Positions 9,664 to 18,897 of a DNA stretch of 64,000 nucleotides are shown here, piece by piece (within the stretch, counting starts at the first letter, position 1; each line of letters begins with the position of its first letter). The notes under the pieces were generated by a model. The model searched no databases and had not been told where the DNA came from. It saw nothing but the letters and a program-made list of their open reading frames with translations. A program made the translations under genes and the position numbers. This stretch comes from Campylobacter sp. RM10537 (lineage in GTDB: Bacteria > Campylobacterota > Campylobacteria > Campylobacterales > Campylobacteraceae). Location of the stretch: contig NZ_CP059597.1 of NCBI RefSeq assembly GCF_022369435.1, positions 1,240,001 to 1,304,000 of the forward strand, written 5' to 3'.

Positions 9664-10754
9664 GATTTTTATTTTGTATAATTGCATTTTTGGTTATTGG
9701 AGAGGCTATTGAACGTCCCACTTTTGAAGATTTTGCCGCAGGTTATGAAAGAAATAAAGCAAGTATGTTTAACTATGAAGGAATGCCGGCTTTTGCTTTA
9801 AGCGAAAATTTACTTGCTGTTTTAAAACAACCTAATACAAAATTAAATAAATACGTAAAATATGATCCTTTTTTAAATCTTTATCTTGTACGAACAGATT
9901 TTTCACTTATCCCTGCTCCTATGGGTGATGAAGAAAAATTAACTCGTAATGATTGGGTAGGAATTTGGGATCCGGATAAACCTTATATAGGCCATATTAA
10001 ATATTTAGCTCAAAATATTAATGAAAGAGATCAGCTTGATTTTAACACAAAAATAGGACTCCTAGGAACTCCTTGTTGCGAAATGCTTGGTATAGCATTA
10101 AACAATGGTTCTTTTATAGGAAATAGATATTTAAAACATTTTATGAAATATAACGATGTTTATTGGGGTGATATTGGGGTTGATTTTGTTGAGCGAGAAA
10201 ACAAGTTTTACGTCAATAAAGTACGAAAAAATGGTCAATTTTTGATCAATGATGAAGTTATTAGTGTTGATGGCGTTCCTATTAAAGATTTGAGAAAATT
10301 AAATGAAAAAATTCTTTTTGCTGATCCTAGTAGCACCCTTTATTTTGAAGTTTTAAGAGATAATGTGGATTTAAATATATCAACTCAAGTTTTTGCTAAA
10401 GATATTAGCAAATTTAATCTCCCAAATACTAAACCAAAGCCAAAGCCAACAAATTTTAGAAGTAATTTGGGCTTAAGTGTTAATTCATCATTAGTTGTAA
10501 CAAAAGTTGATCCAAAATCTAAGGCCGATTTAGCTGGATTTATGGTAGGCGATAAAATTTTACGTGTTAATAATATCATTTTAAAAGATTTTAAAAATTT
10601 ACAAACTATACTTGCGAATGGAAATGATTTTAATATTTTGATCCAAAGAAAAAGTTCTAAACTGCCTTTACATAATTTTGATAATGGATTAATTGGGGAT
10701 ATCGATGCAGGCGGAGATGGAAATTTTCAATTTTTTATTAGGCTTAAAAAGTGA
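9660..10754 (+). CDS. Exported PDZ-domain protein (PflC-like flagellar disk protein)
   Basis: The 364-aa protein has a signal peptide (MRFLFCIIAFLVIGEAI), a central region with paired cysteines (GTPCCEMLG, about residues 138-146), and one or two PDZ-like units. One surrounds DEVISVDGVPIKDL; a clearer one at about 278-330 reads GFMVGDKILRVNN. From memory the C. jejuni orthologue at this locus (Cj1643) was named PflC, part of the periplasmic disk that widens the flagellar motor. That name rests on recall and position. It lies between ybaB-like and ispA with overlapping ends. Confidence 0.7.
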   Translation: MRFLFCIIAFLVIGEAIERPTFEDFAAGYERNKASMFNYEGMPAFALSENLLAVLKQPNTKLNKYVKYDPFLNLYLVRTDFSLIPAPMGDEEKLTRNDWVGIWDPDKPYIGHIKYLAQNINERDQLDFNTKIGLLGTPCCEMLGIALNNGSFIGNRYLKHFMKYNDVYWGDIGVDFVERENKFYVNKVRKNGQFLINDEVISVDGVPIKDLRKLNEKILFADPSSTLYFEVLRDNVDLNISTQVFAKDISKFNLPNTKPKPKPTNFRSNLGLSVNSSLVVTKVDPKSKADLAGFMVGDKILRVNNIILKDFKNLQTILANGNDFNILIQRKSSKLPLHNFDNGLIGDIDAGGDGNFQFFIRLKK

Positions 10755-11590
10755 AAGAACTTTTTATCAAGCATTTAAATGAAAATTTACCTTATATAAA
10801 AAGTTTTCATCCTTTTTTTAATGAAGCTTTGCAAGCGATGTTAAAAGCTGGTGGAAAGCACTTTCGTGCACAATTACTTTTAGGGGTTGTTGAGTGTAAA
10901 GCACCACAACTCATTTCAAATGCTTTAGATGCAGCCTTAGCTCTAGAATTTATTCATACCTACTCCCTTATTCATGATGATTTACCTGCTATGGATAATG
11001 CTGATCTTAGACGAGGTTCTCCTACTCTGCATAAAAGCTATGATGAAACTACAGCTATTTTAGTTGGAGATGCTTTAAATACTGAAGCTTTTTTATTGCT
11101 AAGCAACTTAAATTTACAAGAAAAGATTAAAATCAATTTAATCCGCACTTTGGCCTATAATGCAGGTATTAATGGAATGATTATAGGTCAAGCGATTGAT
11201 TGTTATTTTGAAAATAAAAAACTTAATTTAGAAGAACTCAAATTTTTACATATCCATAAAACTGCGAAACTTATAGCCGCATCTTTAAAAATGGGTTGTG
11301 AAATTTGCGAATTAGATGAAAAAGAGAATGAAAAATTTTACAATATTGGTTTAAAATTAGGTTTAATTTTTCAAATCAATGATGATATTATCGATGCAAC
11401 CGCAAGCGAAGAACAAAGTGGAAAACCTGCTAAACACGATACACATAAAAATTCTTTTGTAAATTTATTAGGACTTCAAAAAGCTATAAATTGCAAAAAT
11501 GATTTGATTCAAAATTGCAAAAATGATTTGATTGATTTAGATGAAAAAATATCAAAAATGATCGAAAATCTTATGATACAATATTTATAA
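10751..11590 (+). CDS. ispA: Polyprenyl (geranyl/farnesyl) diphosphate synthase
   Basis: It condenses isopentenyl diphosphate with allylic diphosphates to make short isoprenoid chains. Both aspartate-rich motifs are present: IHDDLPAMDNADLRRG (about residues 73-88) and QINDDIIDATAS (about 210). The start is GTG overlapping the previous gene. The C-terminus carries a tandem copy of an 8-residue unit NCKNDLIQ/NCKNDLID, listed separately. Confidence 0.93.
   Translation: MKELFIKHLNENLPYIKSFHPFFNEALQAMLKAGGKHFRAQLLLGVVECKAPQLISNALDAALALEFIHTYSLIHDDLPAMDNADLRRGSPTLHKSYDETTAILVGDALNTEAFLLLSNLNLQEKIKINLIRTLAYNAGINGMIIGQAIDCYFENKKLNLEELKFLHIHKTAKLIAASLKMGCEICELDEKENEKFYNIGLKLGLIFQINDDIIDATASEEQSGKPAKHDTHKNSFVNLLGLQKAINCKNDLIQNCKNDLIDLDEKISKMIENLMIQYL
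11491..11533 (+). repeat. 24-bp tandem duplication in ispA
   Basis: The unit beginning TTGCAAAAATGATTTGATT occurs twice with a 24-bp period (11491 and 11515). It adds eight residues without changing frame, just before the final helix of the enzyme. Confidence 0.85.
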
Positions 11591-11600
11591 AAGGTTGAAA

Positions 11601-13499
11601 ATGGATACAAAATTTTTAAAAATTCAAGCAGATACTTTAAGATTTTTAAGCGCAGATATGATCGAAAAGGCAAATTCTGGTCACCCTGGTGCACCTTTAG
11701 GTTTAGCTGATATTTTAAGTGTTTTAAGCTATCATTTAAAGCATAATCCTAAAAATCCAAACTGGCTAAATCGCGATAGATTAATTTTTTCAGGGGGTCA
11801 CGCAAGTGCTTTAATCTATAGTTTTTTACATTTAAGTGGTTATGACTTAAGTTTAGATGATTTAAAAAAATTCAGACAACTTCATTCTAAAACCCCTGGT
11901 CATCCAGAAATCACAACACCAGGCATTGAAATTGCAACAGGTCCATTAGGACAAGGTGTAGCCAATGCTGTTGGATTTGCTATGGCTGCTAAAAAAGCTC
12001 AAAAAATGCTAGGAAATGATTTAATTGATCATAAAGTATATTGTCTTTGCGGTGATGGGGATTTACAAGAAGGAATTTCTTATGAAGCTTGTTCTTTAGC
12101 AGGACTTCATAAACTTGATAATTTAATACTTATTTATGATAGCAATAATATCTCTATAGAAGGAAATGTAGGTCTTGCATTCAATGAAGATGTTGCTTTA
12201 CGTTTTAAATCTCAAGGCTTTGAAGTTCAAAATATTGATGGGCACAATTTTGAAGAAATCAACAAAGCTCTAGAAAAAGCAAAAAATTCTAAACAGCCGA
12301 GTCTTATTATTGCAAAAACAACTATTGCTAAAGGCGCTGGAAAGCTAGAAGGAAGTCACAAAAGCCATGGTGCACCTTTGGGAGAAGATATCATTAAAGA
12401 AGCCAAAGAAAAAATAGGTTTTGATAAGAATTTAACCTTTCAAATTCCATTAGAAGCAAAAATTCGCTTTGAAAGTGCTATAGAAATTGGAGATTTAGAA
12501 GAAGCAAAATGGAAAGAAAAACTTAAAAATTCAAATAAAAAAGAACTCTTAGAAAAACTTTTACAACCTGATTTTAGCAAAATACAATATCCTGATTTTA
12601 AAGGCAAGGACCTTGCTACAAGAGATAGCAATGGAGAAATTTTAAATATCTTAGCCAAAAATTTAGAAGGATTTTTAGGTGGAAGTGCTGATTTAGGCCC
12701 TTCAAATAAAACCGAACTCCATAATATGGGAGACTTTGTAGAAGGAAAAAATATCCATTTTGGTATAAGAGAACATGCAATGGTAGCAATTAATAATGCC
12801 TTTGCTCGTTATGGCTTATTTTTACCATTTTCGGCAACCTTTTTTATTTTTAGTGAATATTTAAAACCTGCTGCTAGAATTGCTGCTTTGATGAAAATAA
12901 AACACTTTTTTATTTTTACTCACGATAGCATTGGAGTTGGAGAAGATGGTCCTACTCACCAACCTATTGAACAATTAAGCACTTTTCGAGCTATGCCTGA
13001 TTTCTTAACCTTTAGACCTGCTGATGGGGTTGAAAATGTTAAAGCTTGGAAAATAGCTTTAAATAAACAAATGCCAAGTGCTTTTGTGCTTTCACGTCAA
13101 AAACTTAAAGCTTTAAGTGAACCTGTTTTTGGAGATGTTGAAAATGGAGCTTATTTATTAAAAGAAAATGACAATCCTAAATTCACTTTACTTTCTAGCG
13201 GTAGCGAAGTTTCGCTTTGTTTAGATGTTGCCAATGAGCTTGCAAAACAAAATATTACTTGTAATGTTGCTTCAATGCCTTGTTTTGAACTCTTCAATCA
13301 GCAAGAAAATGACTATAAAAAAAGAATTTTACAAGGTGAAGTTATAGGAGTTGAAGCAGCAAATTCTAATGAGCTTTATAAATTTTGCCACAGAGTTTAT
13401 GGCATAGAAAGTTTTGGAGAAAGTGGAAAAGATAAGGATGTATTTGAACATTTTGGTTTTAGCGTTTCTAAACTTTTAAATTTTATAATTAATCAATAA
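11601..13499 (+). CDS. tkt: Transketolase
   Basis: This thiamine-diphosphate enzyme of the non-oxidative pentose phosphate pathway moves two-carbon units between sugar phosphates. Signatures in the 632-aa protein are ANSGHPGAPLGLAD near residue 27, the ThDP/Mg motif CGDGDLQEG near 150, the pyrimidine domain HFGIREHAM near 390, and DGPTHQPIEQL near 450. A TTG at 11595 is in frame, but ATG 11601 sits 6 nt after AAGG. Confidence 0.97.
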   Translation: MDTKFLKIQADTLRFLSADMIEKANSGHPGAPLGLADILSVLSYHLKHNPKNPNWLNRDRLIFSGGHASALIYSFLHLSGYDLSLDDLKKFRQLHSKTPGHPEITTPGIEIATGPLGQGVANAVGFAMAAKKAQKMLGNDLIDHKVYCLCGDGDLQEGISYEACSLAGLHKLDNLILIYDSNNISIEGNVGLAFNEDVALRFKSQGFEVQNIDGHNFEEINKALEKAKNSKQPSLIIAKTTIAKGAGKLEGSHKSHGAPLGEDIIKEAKEKIGFDKNLTFQIPLEAKIRFESAIEIGDLEEAKWKEKLKNSNKKELLEKLLQPDFSKIQYPDFKGKDLATRDSNGEILNILAKNLEGFLGGSADLGPSNKTELHNMGDFVEGKNIHFGIREHAMVAINNAFARYGLFLPFSATFFIFSEYLKPAARIAALMKIKHFFIFTHDSIGVGEDGPTHQPIEQLSTFRAMPDFLTFRPADGVENVKAWKIALNKQMPSAFVLSRQKLKALSEPVFGDVENGAYLLKENDNPKFTLLSSGSEVSLCLDVANELAKQNITCNVASMPCFELFNQQENDYKKRILQGEVIGVEAANSNELYKFCHRVYGIESFGESGKDKDVFEHFGFSVSKLLNFIINQ

Positions 13500-13501
13500 A
13501 A

Positions 13502-14614
13502 ATGAATGCAAATTTCAAATTTCAAAAAGATAAGATATTGATTTTTGGAATTTGGAATAAAACAAGTATTACAAAATTAAAAACTCACGATTTTTTATCT
13601 AAAATTTCAAATACACAGTGTGTTTTTGATTTTAGCGATCTAGAAGAAATTGATATGGCTGGAGTAAGATTCTTTCTTGCTTTAGAATTTGACCTTAAAA
13701 AAAATAATATCTCTGTATTAAAACAGGGATTAAATTCTCGCTTTGAAAAGCTATTTCAACTTTGTGAAAAAAATTATCAAAGAATAGAGAATAATATAAA
13801 CCAAAACTCATTTGATTTTAAAAAAATATTTATATCCTTAGGAATTCTTAGTATTAATTTTCTTATAATTTTAAAAGATTTTATCAATTTTATAGGTACT
13901 TTTTTTGTCGCTCTTATATTATGTTTTAAAAATCCTAAAAATTTTCGTTTTGTATCTTTTTTGTATCATATAGAAAATTCGGCATTTAAAGCTTTACCTA
14001 TTATTATTCTCACTGCAATGCTAATTGGAATCGTTCTTGCCTATCAAGCAGCTTATCAATTAGCACAATTTGGAGCTAATATTTTTATTGTTGATCTAAT
14101 AGGAATTTCAGCCACAAGAGAACTCGCTCCTTTAATTACAGCTATTATAATAGCTGGAAGAAGTGCGAGTTCTTATACAGCTCAAATTGGAGTTATGAAA
14201 ATAACAGATGAAATTGCTGCAATGAATACAATGGGATTTAGATCTTTTGATTTTATTATCATTCCTCGCGTTATGGCTTTAATCATCTCCATGCCTTTGA
14301 TAGTTGCCTTAAGTGATGCCGTAAGTATTTTAGGTGGAATGATAATAGCAAAAATAAACCTTGATATTTCTTTTTCAGAATTTATAAGACGCTTTAAAGA
14401 AGCAGTAGAATTAAAACAAATCATTATAGGTCTTGCAAAAGCTCCAATGTTTGGTTTTTTAATTGGCGCGATTGCTTGTTTTAATGGCTTTAAAGTAAAA
14501 AATACTACACAAAGTATAGGAATTTATACCACAAAAAGTGTTGTAAGTACTATTTTTTGGGTAATAGCATTTGATGCTTTATTTTCAATTATTTTAACTA
14601 TGGCTGGAATTTAA
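13502..14614 (+). CDS. mlaE: Mla-type lipid ABC transporter permease with STAS-like N-terminus
   Basis: The 370-aa membrane protein has a non-membrane N-terminal STAS-like domain (about 1-100; CVFDFSDLEEIDMAGVRFFLALEF). The MlaE permease with five to six helices follows (for example ELAPLITAIIIAGRSAS). Together with the next three genes it forms an MCE/Mla phospholipid transport complex in the inner membrane. In C. jejuni it is known as iamB. It directly abuts the ATPase gene (1-bp overlap). Confidence 0.9.
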   Translation: MNANFKFQKDKILIFGIWNKTSITKLKTHDFLSKISNTQCVFDFSDLEEIDMAGVRFFLALEFDLKKNNISVLKQGLNSRFEKLFQLCEKNYQRIENNINQNSFDFKKIFISLGILSINFLIILKDFINFIGTFFVALILCFKNPKNFRFVSFLYHIENSAFKALPIIILTAMLIGIVLAYQAAYQLAQFGANIFIVDLIGISATRELAPLITAIIIAGRSASSYTAQIGVMKITDEIAAMNTMGFRSFDFIIIPRVMALIISMPLIVALSDAVSILGGMIIAKINLDISFSEFIRRFKEAVELKQIIIGLAKAPMFGFLIGAIACFNGFKVKNTTQSIGIYTTKSVVSTIFWVIAFDALFSIILTMAGI

Positions 14615-15336
14615 TGATTATTAAGGCACGCAATATCATAACTAAATTTGATCAAAAAATAATCCACAATAATATAAATTTTGAAGTTAAAAAAAATGAA
14701 ATTTTTGGTATTTTAGGTGGAAGCGGAAGTGGTAAATCTGTTTTATTAAAACAAATGTTGCTTTTAGAGCATTTTGATGAAGGAGAATATGAAATTTTAG
14801 GATTTAAACTTAAAAATATAAGTGAAAAAAATGCTCTAAATTTACAAAAACAATGGGGGGTAGTTTTTCAATTTGCTGCTCTTTTTAGTTTTTTAAATGT
14901 TTATGAAAATATAGCCATTCCTTTGAAAGAATATACTCAACTAGATGAAGATTCTATCAAAGAATTAGTTTTTATGAAACTTAAAATGGTTGGGTTAAAT
15001 GAAAATGTTTTAAAGCAATTTCCAAGCCAATTAAGCGGAGGTATGCAAAAAAGAGTAGCTATTGCAAGAGCACTAGCTTTAGATAGCAAATTGCTTTTTC
15101 TTGATGAACCTACTTCAGGATTAGATCCACATAGTAGCCGAGAATTTGATGAACTTATTTTAGAATTACAACAAATTTTTAATCTTAGCATTGTGCTAGT
15201 AACTCATGATAAAGATAGCATGAAAACTTTACTAGATCGCTTTATCATTTTAGAAAATACTCAAGTAGGTTTTTATGGAACTTATGAAGATCTTAAAATG
15301 CAAAATGAAAAACTTTTTAAAAAATTTATGGAGTAA
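14614..15336 (+). CDS. mlaF: Mla-type lipid ABC transporter ATP-binding protein
   Basis: A 240-aa ABC ATPase with Walker A GGSGSGKS (about 34-41), Q-loop VVFQFAALF, signature LSGGMQKR (about 140) and Walker B LLFLDEPTSGLD. It powers the MlaE permease; the C. jejuni name is iamA. A run of six G at 14855 lies inside a conserved Trp-Gly codon pair and does not look like a switch tract. Confidence 0.93.
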   Translation: MIIKARNIITKFDQKIIHNNINFEVKKNEIFGILGGSGSGKSVLLKQMLLLEHFDEGEYEILGFKLKNISEKNALNLQKQWGVVFQFAALFSFLNVYENIAIPLKEYTQLDEDSIKELVFMKLKMVGLNENVLKQFPSQLSGGMQKRVAIARALALDSKLLFLDEPTSGLDPHSSREFDELILELQQIFNLSIVLVTHDKDSMKTLLDRFIILENTQVGFYGTYEDLKMQNEKLFKKFME

Positions 15337-15338
15337 AA

Positions 15339-16229
15339 GTGGAAAATAGAGTTAATTATTTTTTTGTAGGAATTTTTATATTTGGATTATTTTTTGCTAG
15401 TTTGGCATTTATACTTTGGCTTGGTGGATACTCCAAAAAAGAAAGTTTTAAATACTATGAAATTTATACGCAAGAATCTGTAGCAGGACTTGGAATCAAA
15501 GCACCTGTAAGACTTTTAGGTGTAGAAGTAGGAAGTGTAGAAAAAATAAGTATAGAAGAACGAGATAATTTAGGGGTTAAAATTTTAATTAAAGTGAAAA
15601 AAAATACTCCTATTAAACAAGATACATACGCGACTTTACAACTTCAAGGAATCACTGGGCTTAAATTTATACAACTTCAAGGAGGAAGTAAAGAAAGTCC
15701 AGAACTTATTAATCACAATAAAAAGCTCCCTGTAATTCAATTTAAAGAAAGCTTTTTAGCTACTATAGACAAGCAAAGTGAACATATTTTTTCTTTGGTT
15801 AAAACGGCTGATTTAAAAACTAAAGAACTTTTAAACGAACAAAATTTAAAAAATTTAGGACTCATTTTAAATAATTTAGCTCAAATAAGTTCCCATCTTA
15901 ACAAAAACTCACAAAAAATGAGTCAAAATATTACAGATGCTAGTTTCAAATTGGGACAGATGGCGGATAATATAAGTTTTACTGCTAAAAATTTTAATGA
16001 AATTTTAAAGAGCGTCAAAGAAACAACAATTGCTTTGAATTCTTTTGTTAAAAAAGCTGATTCAAAAATAGATTCTTATGATGATTTAAAACAAAATATT
16101 GATCAAAATTTAGAACTTCTAAATAAAGTATTATTAGAAAGTGACATTTTAATAAAGAATTTACAAAGAAGTCCTTCTGATATTTTATTCAAACAAGAAA
16201 AACCTCAATTAGGGCCTGGAGAAAGATAA
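15339..16229 (+). CDS. mlaD: MCE/MlaD-family substrate-binding protein
   Basis: A GTG start gives a 296-aa protein with one N-terminal membrane anchor (about 7-29). The MCE domain follows (about 38-115; GLGIKAPVRLLGVEVGSVEKI and LQGITGLKFIQLQGGS). A long helical region of about 150 residues rich in N, Q, K and L may form a needle or bridge across the periplasm. It is the third gene of the Mla operon, ending where the lipoprotein gene starts. Confidence 0.88.
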   Translation: MENRVNYFFVGIFIFGLFFASLAFILWLGGYSKKESFKYYEIYTQESVAGLGIKAPVRLLGVEVGSVEKISIEERDNLGVKILIKVKKNTPIKQDTYATLQLQGITGLKFIQLQGGSKESPELINHNKKLPVIQFKESFLATIDKQSEHIFSLVKTADLKTKELLNEQNLKNLGLILNNLAQISSHLNKNSQKMSQNITDASFKLGQMADNISFTAKNFNEILKSVKETTIALNSFVKKADSKIDSYDDLKQNIDQNLELLNKVLLESDILIKNLQRSPSDILFKQEKPQLGPGER

Positions 16230-16822
16230 TGAAAAAATATTTGTATATACTTATTTTAAGTTTTATTTTTTATGGATGTTCTATAAATAATCAAATTGAT
16301 AAAACTCAAATGTTTATTTTAAAAAACGATGAAATCTCATCTAATATCTTCTTTAAAAAAACAAACAAAATTTTAAAAATTAAAAATGCTTATTTACCCC
16401 TATATCTTAATTCAAAATCAATCATATATACAAAAAACAATATAAGCAATACTTATGCTTATCATTTCTGGGCAGATTTGCCTAGCAATTTTTACAAATC
16501 TTTTCTTTTATCAAAACTAGAGAAAACTAAAATATTTAAGACTGTTATTTCATCACAAAGTTCATTAAATGCTGATTATGTTCTTGAAAGTAGAATTGAT
16601 TCTTTTGAACAAATTATTGATTTAAAGCAAAACTATACACAAATTACTGTAAGTGTTAATCTTATAGATGTTAAAAAAAATGAAATTATTGCTCATCAAT
16701 TTTTTAATTGTAAAGAAAATATTAATCAAAATAATATTTCAAATATTTATCAATCTTTTGAAAAAAATTTAAATTCTTTAACTAAAGATATTATTTTATG
16801 GATCAATTCCAACATTGATTGA
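16229..16822 (+). CDS. ABC-type transport auxiliary lipoprotein (PqiC/YmbA-like)
   Basis: The 197-aa protein begins with a lipoprotein signal (LILSFIFYGCS; lipid-bearing Cys near residue 16). A compact alpha/beta domain follows, in the style of PqiC/YmbA partners of MCE systems: ADYVLESRIDSFEQI, then VSVNLIDVKKNEIIAHQFF. Position at the end of the Mla operon supports an envelope lipid transport role. The family assignment rests on length, signal and context more than on strong motifs. Confidence 0.75.
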   Translation: MKKYLYILILSFIFYGCSINNQIDKTQMFILKNDEISSNIFFKKTNKILKIKNAYLPLYLNSKSIIYTKNNISNTYAYHFWADLPSNFYKSFLLSKLEKTKIFKTVISSQSSLNADYVLESRIDSFEQIIDLKQNYTQITVSVNLIDVKKNEIIAHQFFNCKENINQNNISNIYQSFEKNLNSLTKDIILWINSNID

Positions 16823-16827
16823 AAGTA

Positions 16828-16841
16828 GGAACACTTTTTGC
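16828..16841 (+). promoter_or_regulatory. Sigma54 (RpoN) promoter: GG-N10-GC
   Basis: GGAACACTTTTTGC has the -24 GG and -12 GC exactly ten bases apart, followed by TTTT, which matches the Campylobacter RpoN consensus (GGAAC...TTGCTT). Transcription should start near 16853, giving a short leader to the gene at 16880. RpoN in this genus mainly drives rod/hook flagellar genes. Confidence 0.85.
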
Positions 16842-16879
16842 TTTTAAAAGAATAGCAATATTTTTTTGAAAGGCAAAAA

Positions 16880-17380
16880 ATGAAAAATGAATTAGATATA
16901 TTAAAAAAACACTTAGGGGAAGTTGAGGCAATAGGAGAATTTAAAGCAAATCAAATTTGCTCACAAATAAACGATGCAAATGATTTTATTGGTGCCTTAC
17001 AAGTATTAGAGCTTACTCTTAAAAAAATTGAACAAAGTATCACTCAAAGACTCGATGATCAAATTGATAATTTACAAAAACGCACCTTAGATGCAACTAC
17101 TTCGCAACTTATTCAAAATTGTTCTTTTATGGGAACTGCCCTTTTTGGAAATATTTTTAATGTTTATGTTGGCAAAAAACTTTTTGAATTTGAAATTTCA
17201 AATCCTCTTTTAATCTTAGAAAAAGCTGGATATGAAGGTGTTTTAGCTTATACTCAAGATAAAAGAGATGAGATAAAAAACATTTTAGCTGATCTTGCTA
17301 ATGCAATTATCATGGGTCAAAATATAGACAATGCTGGAATGTATGACTCAAGTATGGATTTTAAAAATCTTTTTAGATAA
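16880..17380 (+). CDS. Uncharacterised cytosolic protein, probably in the sigma54 flagellar regulon
   Basis: I do not recognise a family with a known function. The 166-aa product is soluble. The N-terminal half is helical and coiled-coil-like (LEVLTLKKIEQS-type heptads, about 35-75). The second half has a hydrophobic core (NCSFMGTALFGNIFNVYVGKKLFEFEI) and ends DSSMDFKNLFR. It has its own RpoN-type promoter 39 bp upstream and a GAAAGG ribosome site, so it is independent of the Mla operon. A flagellar accessory or chaperone role is an inference from the promoter. It converges on map with only 5 bp between stops. Confidence 0.8.
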   Translation: MKNELDILKKHLGEVEAIGEFKANQICSQINDANDFIGALQVLELTLKKIEQSITQRLDDQIDNLQKRTLDATTSQLIQNCSFMGTALFGNIFNVYVGKKLFEFEISNPLLILEKAGYEGVLAYTQDKRDEIKNILADLANAIIMGQNIDNAGMYDSSMDFKNLFR

Positions 17381-17385
17381 TCATT

Positions 17386-18144
17386 TTATAAAACAGAAAG
17401 AATATCTGCTCGTCCATTAATAATTGCAACACAATGCTCATAATGTGCAGTGTTTAACTCATCAACACTGCCAGCATCCCATTTTCCATTAAAATGTTTT
17501 GGAGTTCCATCATTTTGGCATATCATAGGCTCTATACAAAAAACCATTCCGTTTTTTATCTTAGGCCCACTTTTGGCATTAGCCCCTTTTTCTAAATAAT
17601 TTAAAATTTCAGGTTCTCCATGGGGTTTTCGACCTATCCCATGCCCACAATATCCACGCAATGGAACAAAACCTCTTGAAGCGATAAATTCACCCAAAGC
17701 AGCTGAAAGTTCTTTAAAACGCATTCCATCTTTAATAATATCAATTGCATAATATAAAGCATCTTTAGCACAAGCAATTAAAGCTTCATCTTTGGAAGAA
17801 ATTTTTCCAATAGCAATAGTTCTAGCAGCATCCCCATAATATCCATCAAGCATTGTGCCAACATCTATACCTAAAATATCACCTTCTTTAAGAATTTTAT
17901 CATCAGGAATTCCATGAATGCAAACTTGATTTAAAGAAGTGCAAATTGCACCTGGAAAGCCATAAAGTCCTTTAAAAGAAGGTTTAGCGCCCAAACTTAA
18001 TATATATTCTTCTGCCATTTGATCAATTTGTTTTAAACTCATTCCAATTTTTATTTCTTTTTCTAAAAAATCCAAAGTTTTTGCAACAATTTGATTTGCG
18101 TTTCTAAGTTTTTCTATTTCCGAAGGTTTTTTCAATTCTATCAT
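17386..18144 (-). CDS. map: Methionine aminopeptidase, type I
   Basis: It removes the initiator methionine from nascent proteins. All metal ligands are visible: the two Asp in GIDVGTMLDGYYGDAARTI (about 93-110), His in GHGIGRKPHGEPEI (about 168), Glu in FCIEPMI (about 202), and Glu in AHYEHCVAI (about 234). The 252-aa length is standard. It is transcribed after murI with a short gap. Confidence 0.96.
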   Translation of the reverse strand: MIELKKPSEIEKLRNANQIVAKTLDFLEKEIKIGMSLKQIDQMAEEYILSLGAKPSFKGLYGFPGAICTSLNQVCIHGIPDDKILKEGDILGIDVGTMLDGYYGDAARTIAIGKISSKDEALIACAKDALYYAIDIIKDGMRFKELSAALGEFIASRGFVPLRGYCGHGIGRKPHGEPEILNYLEKGANAKSGPKIKNGMVFCIEPMICQNDGTPKHFNGKWDAGSVDELNTAHYEHCVAIINGRADILSVL

Positions 18145-18153
18145 TATCTATCC

Positions 18154-18897
18154 TTATAAATTTAACCAAATTTTAGCAGTATTTTTTAAAGATTGCACAT
18201 CACTTGAAGCATAAAAATGCAAAAAAGCTTTATCTTTTTTATAAATTAGTTTTTGTTTTTCTTTTAAAAAATCAACTATAGCATCACCTGAATGTATTAA
18301 TTTTGTATTTTGACCAAAATAACTACTCAAAGGCTTCATTAAAAAAGGAAAATGGGTGCAAGCAAGAATTAAAGCATCTGGAGTTTGAACTTTTTCAAAA
18401 TAATATTTCATAGCACTTTTTAAAAATTCTCCTTCAAAAATACCCTCTTCAACCATAGGAACAAAAAGTCCAGTTGCTAAAGCTTTTATCTGAGTAAAAC
18501 CTTGTTCACTTAAACGCTTTTGATACTCTTGTGATTGAATAGTTGCTTTTGTTGCAATCACTAAAATTTTTTCATTCTTATTTTTTAATGCTTTTTTTGT
18601 TGCCTCAACTCCAGCTTCTATCACTCCATATATTGGAATATTAGCGTTTTGACGTAATATATCCAAAGCATAAGCACTTGCGGTATTGCAAGCAATAATA
18701 AGCATATCAATTTGAAATTTTTTAAAAAAATCTAAAGCCTCTAAACAAAATTTTATAATCGTATCTTTATCTTTTACCCCATAAGGAACTCTTGCAGTAT
18801 CTCCATAATAAACTATTTCATCAAAAAAATTTGCTTCATAAAGAGACTTTAAAACACTAAGGCCGCCAATTCCACTATCAAAAACTCCAATTTTCAT
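18154..18897 (-). CDS. murI: Glutamate racemase
   Basis: It makes D-glutamate for peptidoglycan. The N-terminal GVFDSGIGGLSVL and the two catalytic cysteines in IIACNTASAYA (about residue 70) and LACTHFPFL (about 180) are present. The 247-aa length is typical. Its start overlaps the stop of the NlpC/P60 gene by 4 bp. Confidence 0.95.
   Translation of the reverse strand: MKIGVFDSGIGGLSVLKSLYEANFFDEIVYYGDTARVPYGVKDKDTIIKFCLEALDFFKKFQIDMLIIACNTASAYALDILRQNANIPIYGVIEAGVEATKKALKNKNEKILVIATKATIQSQEYQKRLSEQGFTQIKALATGLFVPMVEEGIFEGEFLKSAMKYYFEKVQTPDALILACTHFPFLMKPLSSYFGQNTKLIHSGDAIVDFLKEKQKLIYKKDKAFLHFYASSDVQSLKNTAKIWLNL

Noticed and set aside
14855-14860. G6 run in mlaF as a phase-variation tract
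   Set aside because: It encodes conserved residues in an intact ATPase and is shorter than tracts known to switch in Campylobacter.
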